Origin: Streptomyces sp. NRRL F-5122
Lineage (GTDB): Bacteria; Actinomycetota; Actinomycetes; Streptomycetales; Streptomycetaceae
Length of the DNA stretch: 64,000 nucleotides
Direction: 5' to 3'
Assembly: GCF_001507435.1 (NCBI RefSeq)
Contig: NZ_LMWH01000236.1
Span: forward strand, 1-64,000
Part shown: piece after piece, positions 1 through 9,332 of the stretch
How positions within the stretch are numbered: position 1 is the stretch's first letter
How the letters are laid out: every line of letters begins with the position of its first letter
Made by a program: the position numbers and the translations under genes
Notes under the pieces: model-generated
What the model was told of the DNA's origin: nothing
The model's database searches: none
Seen by the model: the letters and a program-made list of their open reading frames with translations, nothing else

Positions 1-113
1 TGCGGCTCACCACCGAACGCACGCCGCAGTCCGCCAGCGAGAGCCTCCAGCTCACCACTTCGGCCGACGAAGGCCGAGCTGATCGATGCATACGCCACAA
101 TTGAGAATCCCAT
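1..113 (-). CDS. N-terminus of an AAA/LuxR-type ATPase or regulator (partial, runs off left edge)
   Basis: Read on the minus strand, an ATG at 113 opens a frame with no stop to base 1 (37 codons). Residues 14-36 (FVGRSGELEALAGGLRRAFG) match the segment that precedes the Walker A motif in actinobacterial AAA/LuxR and BTAD-type ATP-binding regulators. The Walker A itself would lie beyond the window. The start could also be the GTG six codons in. Function beyond ATP-binding regulator is not shown by what is visible. Confidence 0.5.
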   Translation of the reverse strand, partial: MGFSIVAYASISSAFVGRSGELEALAGGLRRAFGGEP

Positions 114-1317
114 AGCGTGTTGAGCCGATCTGCCGCCCCGCACGGAATTCGATCTTCAGTAGATGCTCAGTAGATAACGTCCAGCCGGTCCGACGAACGC
201 GCCTGTCCGGTCACAGAGATGCTCGAGACCGGCGTGCAGGAGATGGAACGGCGCCTGCAGGATCCTGCCGAGGAACACCCGCCGCTGGTCCTCCCCCCGC
301 CACCTCCGAGGGCAGCGGGGACCGTTCTGCTTGCGCAGACCGACATCGAGCAGCCCCGGCCCCCTCGCGGGGGTGAGGTGGGCGGGGGCGTCAGGCGAGC
401 CAGCTGGAGTCGGCCTGCCTCTCTTGCCAACCTCGGCTCTCCCGTGTCAGACCGTCTACCGCCGCACCAGCGGTGCAGCCGAGTGGGCACGAAGAAGCCC
501 CAGCCGGTCCGGGGGAGGTACAGACTGGGGCCTCTCGTGCAGGGCGGCCGCTTCAGCACACCCTTAACCACCCTGCTGCCCTGGATCACGTGCCCACCGA
601 CACGCTGAGGACTCACCAGGACTGATCAATAGCGCCGGTCGGCCGGGACGTCTTACCCCCAGACGAAGATCTGCACGATCACGATTGAGCGAACCAGAGG
701 CAAGCGCGTTTCAGTCGCCCAGTGCGTTCCACAACGTCCGCACCAACGCCGGGCCCGCCGGACGCTGCGGGACATCGTCGACACACTGCTCACAGCGCTG
801 TGTGTGCTCCACCAGAGCCCGCATCGCGGCGCCCTGCGGCAGGGCCCGGGCCGGCCCGGTACAAGCCTGTCCCCGCTGTCATCAGATCGTGCGCTTAGCC
901 TCCGCAGTGCAGATCGGCGCTTTGACCTGGGCCGATCTCACGGCAGAGCCTTCGACATTCTGCGGGATCTCGACGGGGAGGCCGGACGTTGCAGGCCGGG
1001 CCGCGTCGTCCCGCTCGACGGGGTCCATGTAGCTGCAAACGTAGACCGCCCCGCCTCTGGTCAGGACAGAGGCGGGGCGGGGCGGGAGCGGACGCGTAGA
1101 CGCTCCCGCCGGATGCCCGTCAGCGGGTGTTGTCACCGCAAACGGGCTGTTTTCGGTGTGAGTTCGCCTGTGAAGAACCCACGCTGGTATGCGCCCGTCT
1201 CGATACGCCGCTTACATCGAGGCGTCCACCGCGACGATCACCTACACGAGATCTTCACATGTGGAGTCAGATCACATAGTGCGATAGACATCCCTCCGGG
1301 CATTCGGCCAAGCAACG
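114..1317. other. Gene-poor stretch, no gene recognised
   Basis: Open frames exist on both strands, as expected at this GC content, but none shows a known domain, a good ribosome binding site or a consistent codon bias. The only clear structure is the long hairpin at 1046-1080. The left end should hold the promoter of the minus-strand ATPase gene. Confidence 0.5.
1046..1080. terminator. Strong GC-rich hairpin, terminator-like
   Basis: A perfect 14-bp inverted repeat (CCGCCCCGCCTCTG / CAGAGGCGGGGCGG) encloses a 7-base loop. There is no T-run, which is common for Streptomyces terminators. It has no clearly assigned gene next to it and may belong to a lost or unrecognised transcript. Confidence 0.5.
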
Positions 1318-1700
1318 ATGGACGTGTGCCGTCCTAGCCTTCACAGCGATGCGCGGATCTTGGCCGTTGGACAGGGTCCGGCGGAAGGTGCGGGGACGAG
1401 TTTCCGGCTGGCGGCGTACGCAGTGTGCATCGAGGACGGGCGGGTGCTGCTCGCCCGTCACATACCACGAGAGGGTGAGAGTGACTGGACTCTCCCAGGC
1501 GGCAGGGTCGAGCACGGAGAGGATCCGTTCGATGCGGTGATCCGGGAAGTCGCCGAGTAGACCGGCAGTGCCGCGGTGGTCGATCGGCTACTGGGCGTGG
1601 ACTCGACGGTGATTCCTGCGGCCGCGGCGCGTGCAGGAGTCAAGCATCAGAATGTCGGCATCCTCCACCGGGTCTGCGTCACCGGCGCCAACTCCGGCCC
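1318..1700 (+). pseudogene. Nudix hydrolase, broken by an amber codon inside the Nudix box
   Basis: The frame starting at 1318 encodes a Nudix N-terminus: a strand reading FRLAAYAVCIEDGRVLLARH, then the Nudix box LPGGRVEHGEDPFDAVIREVAE. The next codon is TAG (1558-1560). In the family the REVAE motif is followed by E-T-G. Here the TAG is followed in frame by ACC GGC (T-G), so a single G-to-T change of a glutamate codon explains the stop. The same frame then continues with Nudix-like sequence (around 1640-1690, VGILHRVCVTG) before losing similarity. The stop replaces a metal-binding glutamate, so no active enzyme is expected. Unless the stop is a sequencing error, this is a recently inactivated pyrophosphohydrolase gene. 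Confidence 0.75.
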
Positions 1701-2002
1701 GAGCCGAACGGCAAAACCGCCGAGTCGGCCGGGACTCCGATCCCGTACGTTGCTTGCCTGCGCCGATCATCGCTGGTCGAAACCTGCCTCGCCCTGGCAC
1801 GGACCCTTCTGGCGACCGGTCACGTCGCCCCCGTCCCCATCGGCGGCCTGATCCAGCACTGAGGCACCACCCACATCCACCTGCCGCCCTTGACCGTCAA
1901 CGGGCTCCGCACGCAATCGACCGGACAGGATCGCCTCGGATGCGGGCGTGCAGATGCAGAGGATGACGATGGGCGAACAAAGGATCTTGATGCTGCCAGG
2001 TC

Positions 2003-2920
2003 TCAGGCAAGGATGCGGGTGAAGGACCAGTAGCCGACGTGCGAGACCATGCCCAGGCTCTGGTTGGTGCGAATGATCGCGATGTTGGAGTCGTCATTGT
2101 TCGTGATCACGGACTCGGTGCGTGCCTGGTGCGCGTGCAGCAGCGAAGCCCTCTTCACCGCCACGGCCACACCACGGCCGCGAAAGTCGGGGTCGGTCCC
2201 GGTGAAGCGTACGTACCAGCTCCGGTCCTCGGGAATCAGAATGCTCATCCCCATGCAACGATCTTCCTCGATGGACCGGGCCAGCAAATACACCGTGTTC
2301 CGCGGGAACTCCCGCAGTCGTTCCCGTACATCGACCGGCCGGTTACCGAAGGGCAGGGGCAGCCCGATCCGGCAGCGGGTGAAGCACTCTGTGATCAGCT
2401 CTTCGTCCAAGGCCATGTCGGCCGTACGGACCTGCACTCCGGCTCGGGCCGCGGCTTCAGCTGCACGGCTTGCCAGCAACTGCTCAGTGTCCGCGTCCGT
2501 AAAGACGTACCTGAAGCCCAGACTGTGGTGCGCCACCGTGAAGCCGTACCGCTCGGCGAAAGCCTTGCCGTGCGGCAGGTCGTCTCGGATCATGCAGGTC
2601 GCAGTAGCCCCCGTCAGTCGCCCCAGCTCGTCTTCGACCTGTGCGGCCAACGCCGAGCCGACTCCCTTCCCTCGGGCATCCGGGCTCACGGCAACGAGCG
2701 TGGTGACGGTTCCGGGGAAGACGGGGTCTTCGGCGATGTACGCCACGCCTGAGACAACGCCGGCATGTCCCGAAACGATGGCGAGTTGGGGGGCCGGGGT
2801 AGCGTCCGCCGCCAGGCGCGCACGAAGAACGGGCCGGATGTCGTGTGCGCTTGACGCGGCTAGCAGTTCGACGGCCTGGGGGATATCAGCTGTCTCCATG
2901 GCACGTATCTGGTGGTTCAT
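2003..2920 (-). CDS. GNAT family N-acetyltransferase with two GNAT-like domains
   Basis: The protein is 305 residues from the ATG chosen at 2920, which begins just ahead of the typical GNAT opening IRAMETADIPQAVELL. The frame is open further upstream, but that extension lacks family similarity. The first domain carries the acetyl-CoA pyrophosphate-binding motif A (SPDARGKGVGSAL, about residues 79-91). The second has a similar DFRGRGVA motif near residue 255 and a C-terminal TNQSLGMVSHVGYWSF segment typical of the last GNAT strands. Duplicated GNAT proteins of this length are common in Streptomyces and the acceptor substrate cannot be predicted. Its only neighbours are decayed sequence and it stands alone. 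Confidence 0.8.
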   Translation of the reverse strand: MNHQIRAMETADIPQAVELLAASSAHDIRPVLRARLAADATPAPQLAIVSGHAGVVSGVAYIAEDPVFPGTVTTLVAVSPDARGKGVGSALAAQVEDELGRLTGATATCMIRDDLPHGKAFAERYGFTVAHHSLGFRYVFTDADTEQLLASRAAEAAARAGVQVRTADMALDEELITECFTRCRIGLPLPFGNRPVDVRERLREFPRNTVYLLARSIEEDRCMGMSILIPEDRSWYVRFTGTDPDFRGRGVAVAVKRASLLHAHQARTESVITNNDDSNIAIIRTNQSLGMVSHVGYWSFTRILA

Positions 2921-3584
2921 ATTCCGCACGACTGGATCGTATCTACAAGCGTTTCGGAGGTAGGCGTTGAGCACTGCAGGTGCCGGTAAGTTGTCCTCGC
3001 AGGTCACATCCTTGATCGCCGATCTCCCGCCATGCCAGTTGGCCGCTGCGGAACCTTCATGGGCGCGAGGCATCGGCAAGACGAAGGCAGTCGCGGCATG
3101 GGCATGCTCTTGATCGTTACGGTCGCGCTCTGGACCCCGTTCCGGTCTCCCCGGGGCGACACTGCGTTAGCTACTGGAACTCGACCTGCGAGGAAAGGTG
3201 CCCGGGCACTTCATAGCCTTCTGCCAGGACCCTAACCGGCTCAACGTGCAGCGTCAGGCTGTCTCGGCGCCTATGAATGAGGGGGACTGACGCAGGGTGG
3301 CTCAGGCCTGCTGCTCGAATAACCACTCCGCGAGTGGGCTCTCTTCGCTCGGCCGTCGCCGATGAGCGCTCGTCACGCTAGGTCTGGACTCCACCGAGGG
3401 GAGCTTCTCCGGGGACCTTTGGCAGTCGCTGAACGCCGCGGGGTAGCCCGAGTCCCAGGCTTCCCCTGCAGCGTCACCAGACCGTCGGGATGGGCCGCAG
3501 CCTGACCGGTGCGTGCTGCTGGCTTCCTGGCATCGATTTTCGTCGCCCTGCCAGGCAGCCGCGGATGGTTGGCGCGGATGTTCG
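2921..3584. other. No gene recognised
   Basis: About 660 bases between two minus-strand genes. Frames on both strands lack recognisable domains or family motifs. The part next to 2920 should hold the acetyltransferase promoter. Confidence 0.4.
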
Positions 3585-4157
3585 TCAGGCGGCGAAGCCG
3601 ACGTTGGTGACGTACTCGTACTGCCCCCACTGTGAGCCCAGGTCGATGATCTGGTCCACCCACGCGTCATCCAGGCCGCGGTCGTCGCCGGACGCCCACG
3701 CCTGAACGATACGGTCCCAGTGGCGGATGTTGAGCGTGCGGAACTCCACCACGCGCTGGCGCGGCCGGGCGACGTGCGACTGGTTGAGCGGATGGATCTC
3801 CACCCGGGTGCCGCGGCCCTCACGGTTCAGGCGAGCCAGAAGGTAGCGGGCTACGTTCTCCCGCCGCACCGTGCGATACGCCCGCTCGATCCGCTGAAGG
3901 TTCTGCCTCGAGGGCGACCGCTTGCCCTCCAGCCACACCTTCAGGGTGCGGTCGGTGACGGCCAGGCCCGCCTCGCGCGCGGCCGCACGAGCATGGTCGG
4001 TGCGGGTCAGGTAGTGCAAACGGGCCAGCAGACCACGGCGAACGGTGACGGGCGTGGCGATGTAGCCGGCGAGGGCATCCAGTTGACGAGCGACGGCCTC
4101 ATGGCCCTTGATGCCACGGGCCCCGTAGAGGCCGAAGTGCTTGTTCCGCTCAGGCAT
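3585..4157 (-). CDS. HTH-containing protein of a type found on Streptomyces plasmids and integrated elements
   Basis: This is a basic protein of 190 residues. A central helix-turn-helix-like stretch (AREAGLAVTDRTLKVWLEGK, followed by SPSRQNLQRIERAY) resembles plasmid-borne DNA-binding proteins. The C-terminal part is tryptophan-rich (HWDRIVQAWASGDDRGLDDAWVD). The start at 4157 is preceded by GGAAGAG; an ATG one codon earlier is equally possible. I recall close relatives annotated only as hypothetical or regulatory proteins on actinomycete mobile DNA, so the exact job is unknown. It has no operon partner. Confidence 0.6.
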   Translation of the reverse strand: MPERNKHFGLYGARGIKGHEAVARQLDALAGYIATPVTVRRGLLARLHYLTRTDHARAAAREAGLAVTDRTLKVWLEGKRSPSRQNLQRIERAYRTVRRENVARYLLARLNREGRGTRVEIHPLNQSHVARPRQRVVEFRTLNIRHWDRIVQAWASGDDRGLDDAWVDQIIDLGSQWGQYEYVTNVGFAA

Positions 4158-4190
4158 CATCTCTTCCAGTCCGTGGAGATTGCGGATCAC

Positions 4191-4596
4191 TCTACGGGCT
4201 CGGAACGGCCACCTCGTAACGCCGACACAACCGGCAGCCGACTGAGTGCGCGCGGGGATCCGGCGGTCTTCTCAACCCAGCACTCCCCCGGTTGCAACAT
4301 GGGCGTCTTGGATCGGCGGGAGGACGCCGGCAGGAGCGAAGGCAGCCGCAGAGTGCTTCCGCGTGCTCCCCCGGTCACAGCAGGCAGGCCATGTTCGCCA
4401 CCGCTGGATCAGACGGAACACACACCCTCCTGATGGCGACAGGGCCCGGACCCCGGTCGCTCGGTCCGCCTGGCTCAAGGGTCCCCACCGAGCGGGCGGA
4501 GATGCTGTAACGCCGCCCGGTACCAGGCCCAGCACGTGCTACAGGTGGCCGCCGCGCTCAAGGCCGGCCTCACTGCCTGACGCACTCCGTACAAAC
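4191..4596. other. Intergenic stretch, nothing assigned
   Basis: Between the HTH gene start and the terminator of the VOC gene. A short plus-strand tail ending in a stop at about 4580 could be the end of a lost gene, but no family is recognisable. The part near 4157 should hold the HTH gene promoter. Confidence 0.4.
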
Positions 4597-4630
4597 GGCT
4601 GCCCCCGCCGTAACCGGCCGGGGCAGCCGA
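4597..4630 (-). terminator. Terminator hairpin of the VOC gene
   Basis: CGGCTGCCCC and GGGGCAGCCG form a perfect 10-bp stem with a 14-base loop, 15 bases past the stop of the minus-strand VOC gene. Confidence 0.65.
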
Positions 4631-4644
4631 TTTCCCTGCTGCGC

Positions 4645-5160
4645 TCACAGCACCCGGTTGCCGTACATCTCACCGAGTGGATCGGCGATGAGTTCGATCC
4701 GGGCGCCGTCGGGATCCCGAAAGTACACCGAGACCCCGCTGTGCACCACGTGCTCCACGCCGGTCTGCTCAAGCCGGGCGACCAGTTCGCGCCAGCGCTC
4801 CGGCTCGACCGAGATCGCTACATGATGCAGGCCGCCCAGGACTTCGGCGTACGGGCCCACGTCGAGTCCTGGGAAGTCAAAGAAGGCGAGCAGGTTGCCG
4901 TTGCCGAGGTCGAAGAAGAAATGTGAGGACCCGGGATAGTCGCGGTTTTCGATCAGCTCCGTCAGTGGGAAGTCCAACACCCCCTGATAGAACTCGATGG
5001 TGCGCTCCACGTCGCTGCTGATCAGCGCCGTGTGATGCAGCCCGCATGCTGACGAGACGGGCCTTTCGCCACTCGGCCGTAGATGCCTCTCTCGGATACG
5101 GCGGCGCTCTGCCTCGATGGCCGGAAGGTCCGGCTGCACGCTGTCCTGTGTCTCCGTCAT
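4645..5160 (-). CDS. VOC (glyoxalase/extradiol dioxygenase) family protein
   Basis: The protein is 171 residues with two beta-alpha-beta-beta-beta VOC modules, starting at GLHHTALISSDVERTIEFYQ and at GGLHHVAISVEPERWREL. The usual metal-ligand pattern is visible: His in each module opening and Glu in RIELIADP near the end. The start at 5160 is backed by GTGAGGAG eight bases upstream. VOC proteins cover dioxygenases, isomerases and resistance proteins, and the substrate cannot be read from the sequence. It is monocistronic, with its own terminator at 4597-4630. Confidence 0.8.
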   Translation of the reverse strand: MTETQDSVQPDLPAIEAERRRIRERHLRPSGERPVSSACGLHHTALISSDVERTIEFYQGVLDFPLTELIENRDYPGSSHFFFDLGNGNLLAFFDFPGLDVGPYAEVLGGLHHVAISVEPERWRELVARLEQTGVEHVVHSGVSVYFRDPDGARIELIADPLGEMYGNRVL

Positions 5161-5366
5161 CGTTCTCCTCACCAAAGTGATGGGTGATGTACCCCCGGCG
5201 CCAGCATCGCGCCGGTCATCCGGGGGTGTCGCCTTGTTGCACACGACGCGCGACGATGGCTGAAGGGAGCCATCTTCCGAGAGTCGTGGTCCTTCAGCGT
5301 TCCGACCAGAACACTGGGATGAGACCCGGATCCCGTTCAGGCAGCTTGATGCGATACCGGGGCCTT

Positions 5367-5394
5367 GGGGGGTGCCTTGGTCGTGGCACCCCCC
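5367..5394 (-). terminator. Terminator hairpin of the beta-propeller gene
   Basis: GGGGGGTGCC and GGCACCCCCC pair perfectly around an 8-base loop, 18 bases downstream of the minus-strand stop at 5413. Confidence 0.65.
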
Positions 5395-5412
5395 TTGGCT
5401 GTCGCTCTCATG

Positions 5413-6546
5413 TCACAGGGCGACGATGCCTTCGCCACCGATGGCACTGGGCACGATCACGGAGCCGACCTTGCTCAGTGAACCGTCGGTGTTCACGCGA
5501 AAGGCATCAACGCCGCCGGCCGCTCCGGTCTGGGCATACAGGAACTTGCTGTCGCTGGAGATGGACACGTCGACCGTGCCGGCGCCGGTTGCAGTCGTGC
5601 TCACCGAAGTGAGCGAACCATCGCGGCTTATCCGCAGGCCGGTCAGAGAACCGCTGCCAGCGTTCGCGGCATAGACGTGGTTACCCGTGGCGGCAATCCA
5701 GCACGTCGCCGCCTGCCCCGTAGCCTGGTTGTCGAGCTTGGTGAGCTGAGCGTTGCGACCGATCTCGTAGGTGGCAACGGAGTTTGGGCCTGCCTCGGTG
5801 ACCACAAGCCGTCCCGCCTGATCGAACGCGAAACCGAACGGCACGGCTCCGGGGTCGGTAGTGACAACGGGCTTTGCCGCGATGCCCAGCGGCCCGACGG
5901 GGAAGACCTCGATGCTGTTACCGCCGGCCTTGGTGGTAACAATCAACTTGCTGCCGTCCGGAGTAAAGCCGACCTGTCCCGGCGTGTGGGTGAACTGCGG
6001 TGCCGCGGCAGGATCCAGACCCAGGTTCCGGTGCCAGGACGGCACCTTCACAAGGTGTCCGGCGATGTTCAGATAGCCCTGCACACTACCGCCGTTGAGA
6101 GCGTTGAGCACGTAGACAACGTTGCCGTGGACGGCAACGCTTACCGGGAAGTCACCTCCGGAGGAGATGACCTGGCGCCGTACGAGCTGGTCACCACGTA
6201 CGGAGAAGACGGTGATGGTGTCGCTGCCCGCGTTGACTGCGTAGAGCAGCCGGCGCGTCCGGTCGTAAGTCAGGGAGCCTTGGGAAGCGAGGTTGTCCAC
6301 CACGGCTCCTTCGAGCTTGCCTCCACGTCCGCCGGTGGCGTAGACACCCCGCTGAGTCAGAGCTCCGCTCGCCGTGCGGTCATACGACACGATCGTGTTG
6401 CCGTCTGCCGCGTCCGTTTGAACGAACACAGGCATGACAGCAGCCCCGTGGTCCCGCGGACTCGCCGATGCCGGGGCAACGAACAGCGTCATCGACGCCG
6501 CCGTGGCAACTGCCGTGGCGACCAACTTGCCGAGCCTCTTCTTCAT
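5413..6546 (-). CDS. Secreted lactonase-like beta-propeller protein
   Basis: 377 residues. The ATG at 6546 follows GAGGAG with good spacing and opens a Sec signal peptide (MKKRLGKL, a hydrophobic core, then FVAPASAS). The rest is a run of about 50-residue repeats such as LTYDRTRRLLYAVNAGSDTI, VAVHGNVVYVLNALNGGSV and HVYAANAGSGSLTGLRIS. These are the blades of the 6-phosphogluconolactonase-like/YVTN seven-bladed propeller fold. Secreted members are often annotated as lactonases without proof of activity, so a binding or scaffolding role is as likely. The gene stands alone, with its own terminator. Confidence 0.8.
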   Translation of the reverse strand: MKKRLGKLVATAVATAASMTLFVAPASASPRDHGAAVMPVFVQTDAADGNTIVSYDRTASGALTQRGVYATGGRGGKLEGAVVDNLASQGSLTYDRTRRLLYAVNAGSDTITVFSVRGDQLVRRQVISSGGDFPVSVAVHGNVVYVLNALNGGSVQGYLNIAGHLVKVPSWHRNLGLDPAAAPQFTHTPGQVGFTPDGSKLIVTTKAGGNSIEVFPVGPLGIAAKPVVTTDPGAVPFGFAFDQAGRLVVTEAGPNSVATYEIGRNAQLTKLDNQATGQAATCWIAATGNHVYAANAGSGSLTGLRISRDGSLTSVSTTATGAGTVDVSISSDSKFLYAQTGAAGGVDAFRVNTDGSLSKVGSVIVPSAIGGEGIVAL

Positions 6547-7425
6547 TGGTGTGAACTCCTCGTCCTGGACGACCACTGTGCGGTCACCCGATTCCCTACG
6601 GGCCACCAACTGGCCTCGCACAGACATAGGTGGCGCCTGGCGAAGGTGTTCTTACTACGCCCTATAGGGCCGTCTCACTTTCGTAAGAAGTTCCGGACGA
6701 GTGGTCAACGCTGATGGCCAGGCTGACCTTGAGCACAACGGTCCCCAGCCACGTAGAGGCCATCGTCCGACAATGCCCGCACGACTCAAATCGGCTTCGG
6801 CGCGGCACAGGCGCGGCCTCAACAAGAGCACGCTCGTCGTCGCAGACGAGCGCATCAAGAAGGAGCCCGACTATGCCTCCGTCACCACGGATGTACTTCG
6901 TCTCCGACAACGACGCCGTGGTTCTCACCGCCGAGCTAAGGCCCGACTTCGCCCCTTGGTCACGGTCCACAAGCTCGATGTCGTCCAGGCTGTAGACCAC
7001 CTCGCCAACTGGCAGTCATCGTCGGCGACGAGAAGCGTGCCAGCACCACCGAAGTACTGCACCGACTCAAAACCCGCGATGGCCGAGTACGGCGAGGAGC
7101 TGGGCACCCATATCCGCCACCCGTCGTTGGGTGGGTACACCGAAGGCTGGCCCTCTGAGGCGCAGGCCGACCACATCGCCGCGCTTGATCGGGTTCGGAT
7201 ACTGCGTGAGATCGACACCAAGCGACACATGCTCTCCATCCACATCTTGGAACCTGATCAAGCCTGCCCTGGATGCTCGGGCGGCATCACCCTCGCGGTC
7301 TGCCCTGTCGTCTGTCGATTCGCCCTGCGCTACCCAAACCGGCCGGCCGGGCCAGGTCGGCCTGCCCCTGCCCGGCCGCAGCAAGAAATGGCAGCGGTGG
7401 CTGCACGTATCCGACCCCTTGGGCC
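6547..7425. other. Possible decayed coding region
   Basis: About 880 bases upstream of the IS element. On the minus strand a protein-like reading passes through three frames (roughly 7370 to 6870, with segments such as HVSLGVDLTQYPNPIKRGDVV and VVYSLDDIELVDRD). This would suit a frameshifted old gene. I cannot name a family, and no intact gene is supported. Confidence 0.3.
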
Positions 7426-7478
7426 CTTAGAACTCCTAACGAAATGATCTTTGGGGTGGTTGGATCACTCCGGGACCG

Positions 7479-8326
7479 TTGATCCGGGGGTGTGAGGTGG
7501 CTCGGCCGAAGCCGTGGGAAGTCGACGACGAGTTGTGGGCGGTGATCGAGCCGCTGCTGCCCAAGGTCGAGCGTCGGACCAGGCATCCGGGACGCAAGCG
7601 GTATCCGGACCGGCTCGTGTTCCAGGGCATCCTGTTCGTGCTGCACACCGGGATCGCCTGGGAACACCTGCCGCAGGAACTCGGCTTCGGGTCGGGCATG
7701 ACCTGCTGGCGCCGTCTGGCCGAGTGGACCGAGGCAGGGGTGTGGCCCCGGTTGCATGAAGTCCTCCTCACCAAGCTGCGTGGCGCGAACGCCCTGGACT
7801 TCTCCCGGGCAGCGGTCGACGGCTCCCACATCCGCGCGTAAAAGGGGGAGCCAAGACCGGACGAAGTCCTGTCGACCGGGGCAGGACGGGCAGCAAGCAC
7901 CATCTGATCACCGATGCGACCGGCATCCCGCTCGCCGTCACCCTGACCGGCGGCAACCGCAACGACGTCACCCAGCTGATCCCACTCCTCCAAGCAGTGC
8001 CACCGGTGCGGGGCAGGCGCGGCCGGCCCCGGCGCCGCCCCGACGTGGTGCTGGGCGACCGCGGCTACGACCACGACAAGTACCGCCGACTCGTCCGGGA
8101 CCTCGGCGTGAAGCCGTTGATCGCCCGCCGCGGCACCGAGCACGGCTCCGGCCTGGGCACCCAACGCTGGGTCGTGGAACGCGCGTTCGCCCATCTGCAC
8201 TGGTTCCGCCGACTGCGGATCCGCTGGGAGATCCGCGACGACATCCATGAAGCCTTCCTCGCCCTCGGATGTGCACTCATCTGCTGGCGGCGACTGTGCG
8301 CTCTGGCGAGCGATGCCCTGGGCTAG
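7479..8326 (+). pseudogene. IS5-family transposase, frame-interrupted
   Basis: Two frames make up one DDE transposase. The first (7479-7841) has the N-terminal DUF4096-like domain (WEVDDELWAVIEPLLP, GIAWEHLPQELGFGSG) and ends right after the first catalytic block (AAVDGSHIRA). The second frame continues at once (KGGAKTGRSPVDRGRTGSKHHL) through the second Asp (VVLGDRGYDHDKY) to the Glu block (RWVVERAFAHLHWFRRLRIRWE), ending at 8326. Around 7838-7850 the sequence GCGTAAAAGGGGGAGCC would be a single open frame with one extra T (GCG TTA AAA GGG GGA). A one-base deletion is the simplest explanation. Programmed frameshifting at the A/G run is less likely, because the stop comes before the run. Confidence 0.8.
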
Positions 8327-8673
8327 TCAGCCGCCGCCAGTCGATTGAGAACTTCCAGGGGGGTGAAATCCCAGCCGACCAGGCGCGACCCGCTCCAGTT
8401 GATGCCGATCTTGAGTCCATCCCGGGCGTAATCGGGCAGTTCGCGATCGCGCCAGGTCTCCAACGGCATGGATTCAACGCGTAGCCCATGCCCCCAGATC
8501 TTCGCTGCCCTCTGGGCGCGGGCCGAGGTCGACCAGAAGGGAAGACTTCGCGTGTCGTCCGCGGAGAGGTGGGTCGGCATTCCGTCGTTATCCCGGACAA
8601 GCCAGACCACCCTGCTTTGGCGGACCTCTCGGAAGAATGCTGCCGCTTGCGAACCGCTCTGACTCATGACCAC
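8323..8673 (-). CDS. DUF2750 family protein carried inside the IS element
   Basis: 116 residues; the start may be the ATG at 8667 (MSQSGSQAAAFF). The body shows the DUF2750 pattern: a strand pair with VVWLVRDNDG, then a hinge LPFWSTSARAQRAAKIWG and a C-terminal DGLKIGINWSGSRLVGWDFTPLEVLNRL. The function of the family is not known. The gene is convergent with the transposase and their stop codons share the four bases CTAG (8323-8326). Both lie between the terminal repeats, so it is true cargo. Confidence 0.7.
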   Translation of the reverse strand: MVMSQSGSQAAAFFREVRQSRVVWLVRDNDGMPTHLSADDTRSLPFWSTSARAQRAAKIWGHGLRVESMPLETWRDRELPDYARDGLKIGINWSGSRLVGWDFTPLEVLNRLAAAD

Positions 8674-8788
8674 TGAGACTAGCGGTACCCGCCACTCATT
8701 TCGTTAGGGGTTCTTAGGAGGCAGGCGCTTCATCGTGCCTGGAGTAGTTCCGCGTGCGGTCGGCCGGACGTCAGGTCACGCTGGGTTT

Positions 8789-9001
8789 ATGTCTGCTCGT
8801 GTTGTCGTCTATCCACCGTCCGAGAGCGGCGGCCGGCGAGTGACCGTGGACGGACAACACCTCGGCATTGTGTTCTCCCTGCACGACCTTGCCGTGTTCT
8901 TGGAGCGGGCCGGTCTGGAAGGCTGGGATGAGCTGGACGTCGTGGTGCACACGGAGCTGATCGAGTGGCGGGGCGGTGGCCCGGACGTATGGGAACGCTA
9001 G
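8789..9001 (+). CDS. Small conserved actinomycete protein
   Basis: 70 residues from the ATG at 8789 (MSARVVVYPPSESGGRRVTV), acidic towards the C-terminus (GWDELDVVVHTELIEWRGG). No strong ribosome binding site is visible. I recall similar short proteins near integrase/excisionase genes of actinomycete integrative elements, but no function is known. It sits just upstream of a broken excisionase gene. Confidence 0.5.
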   Translation: MSARVVVYPPSESGGRRVTVDGQHLGIVFSLHDLAVFLERAGLEGWDELDVVVHTELIEWRGGGPDVWER

Positions 9002-9089
9002 CTGTTGTCGACTGAGGTGAGTCGCGGTCGACACGGTTACCGCAAGGAGTGGCATCCGTATGCTCATGGGGCCACGGAGTCGCAGAACG

Positions 9090-9272
9090 TCCGCTCCGGC
9101 TACCTCACCGCCCACCAGACCGCCCGCTTCATTGACATCAGCCTCACTGACCTCCGCACCCTTGTTCATCGCCGCCAGCTGCAGTGGCGCCGGCAGCTCG
9201 AGGCGGCTCTGGCACGTCGGCGACGATGTCGACGCGTTCGCTGCCAAGCACGCGATGGTGACAATCGCTTGA
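9090..9272 (+). pseudogene. Excisionase (MerR/HTH_17-type), frameshifted
   Basis: One frame reads SGYLTAHQTARFIDISLTDLRTLVHRRQL, the winged-helix recognition region of actinomycete excisionases. At about 9200-9210 the similarity jumps to another frame, LWHVGDDVDAFAAKHAMVTIA followed by a stop at 9272, which is the usual C-terminus. A single indel in the arginine-rich stretch explains the break. No integrase gene is next to it. It is most likely a relic of an integrated plasmid or phage. Confidence 0.6.
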
Positions 9273-9332
9273 CGATAGGTTAGACGAAGTGTAACGATCT
9301 TGGTGTACAACTGTGCGCTCTACCGGCACGGA

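Larger units (their letters stand above)
7431..8712. mobile_element. IS5-family (IS427-like) element with a DUF2750 passenger gene
   Basis: Near-perfect terminal inverted repeats lie at 7431-7449 and 8694-8712; both begin AAC(T/C)CCTAACGAAATGA when read inward. Both ends are flanked by the 5-bp direct repeat CTTAG (7426-7430 and 8713-8717), a typical IS5-group target. The element is 1,282 bp, about 400 bp longer than a plain IS of this group. The extra length is the convergent DUF2750 gene at 8323-8673. The transposase frame is interrupted at 7839, so this copy may be immobile. Confidence 0.8.

Noticed and set aside
804..1337. Plus-strand frame of 177 codons
   Set aside because: Arg-rich, runs through the 1046-1080 hairpin and shows no domain.
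7835..7850. Programmed frameshift in the first IS5 transposase
   Set aside because: The stop codon comes before the A/G run that would slip; a one-base deletion restores one clean frame, so mutation is simpler.
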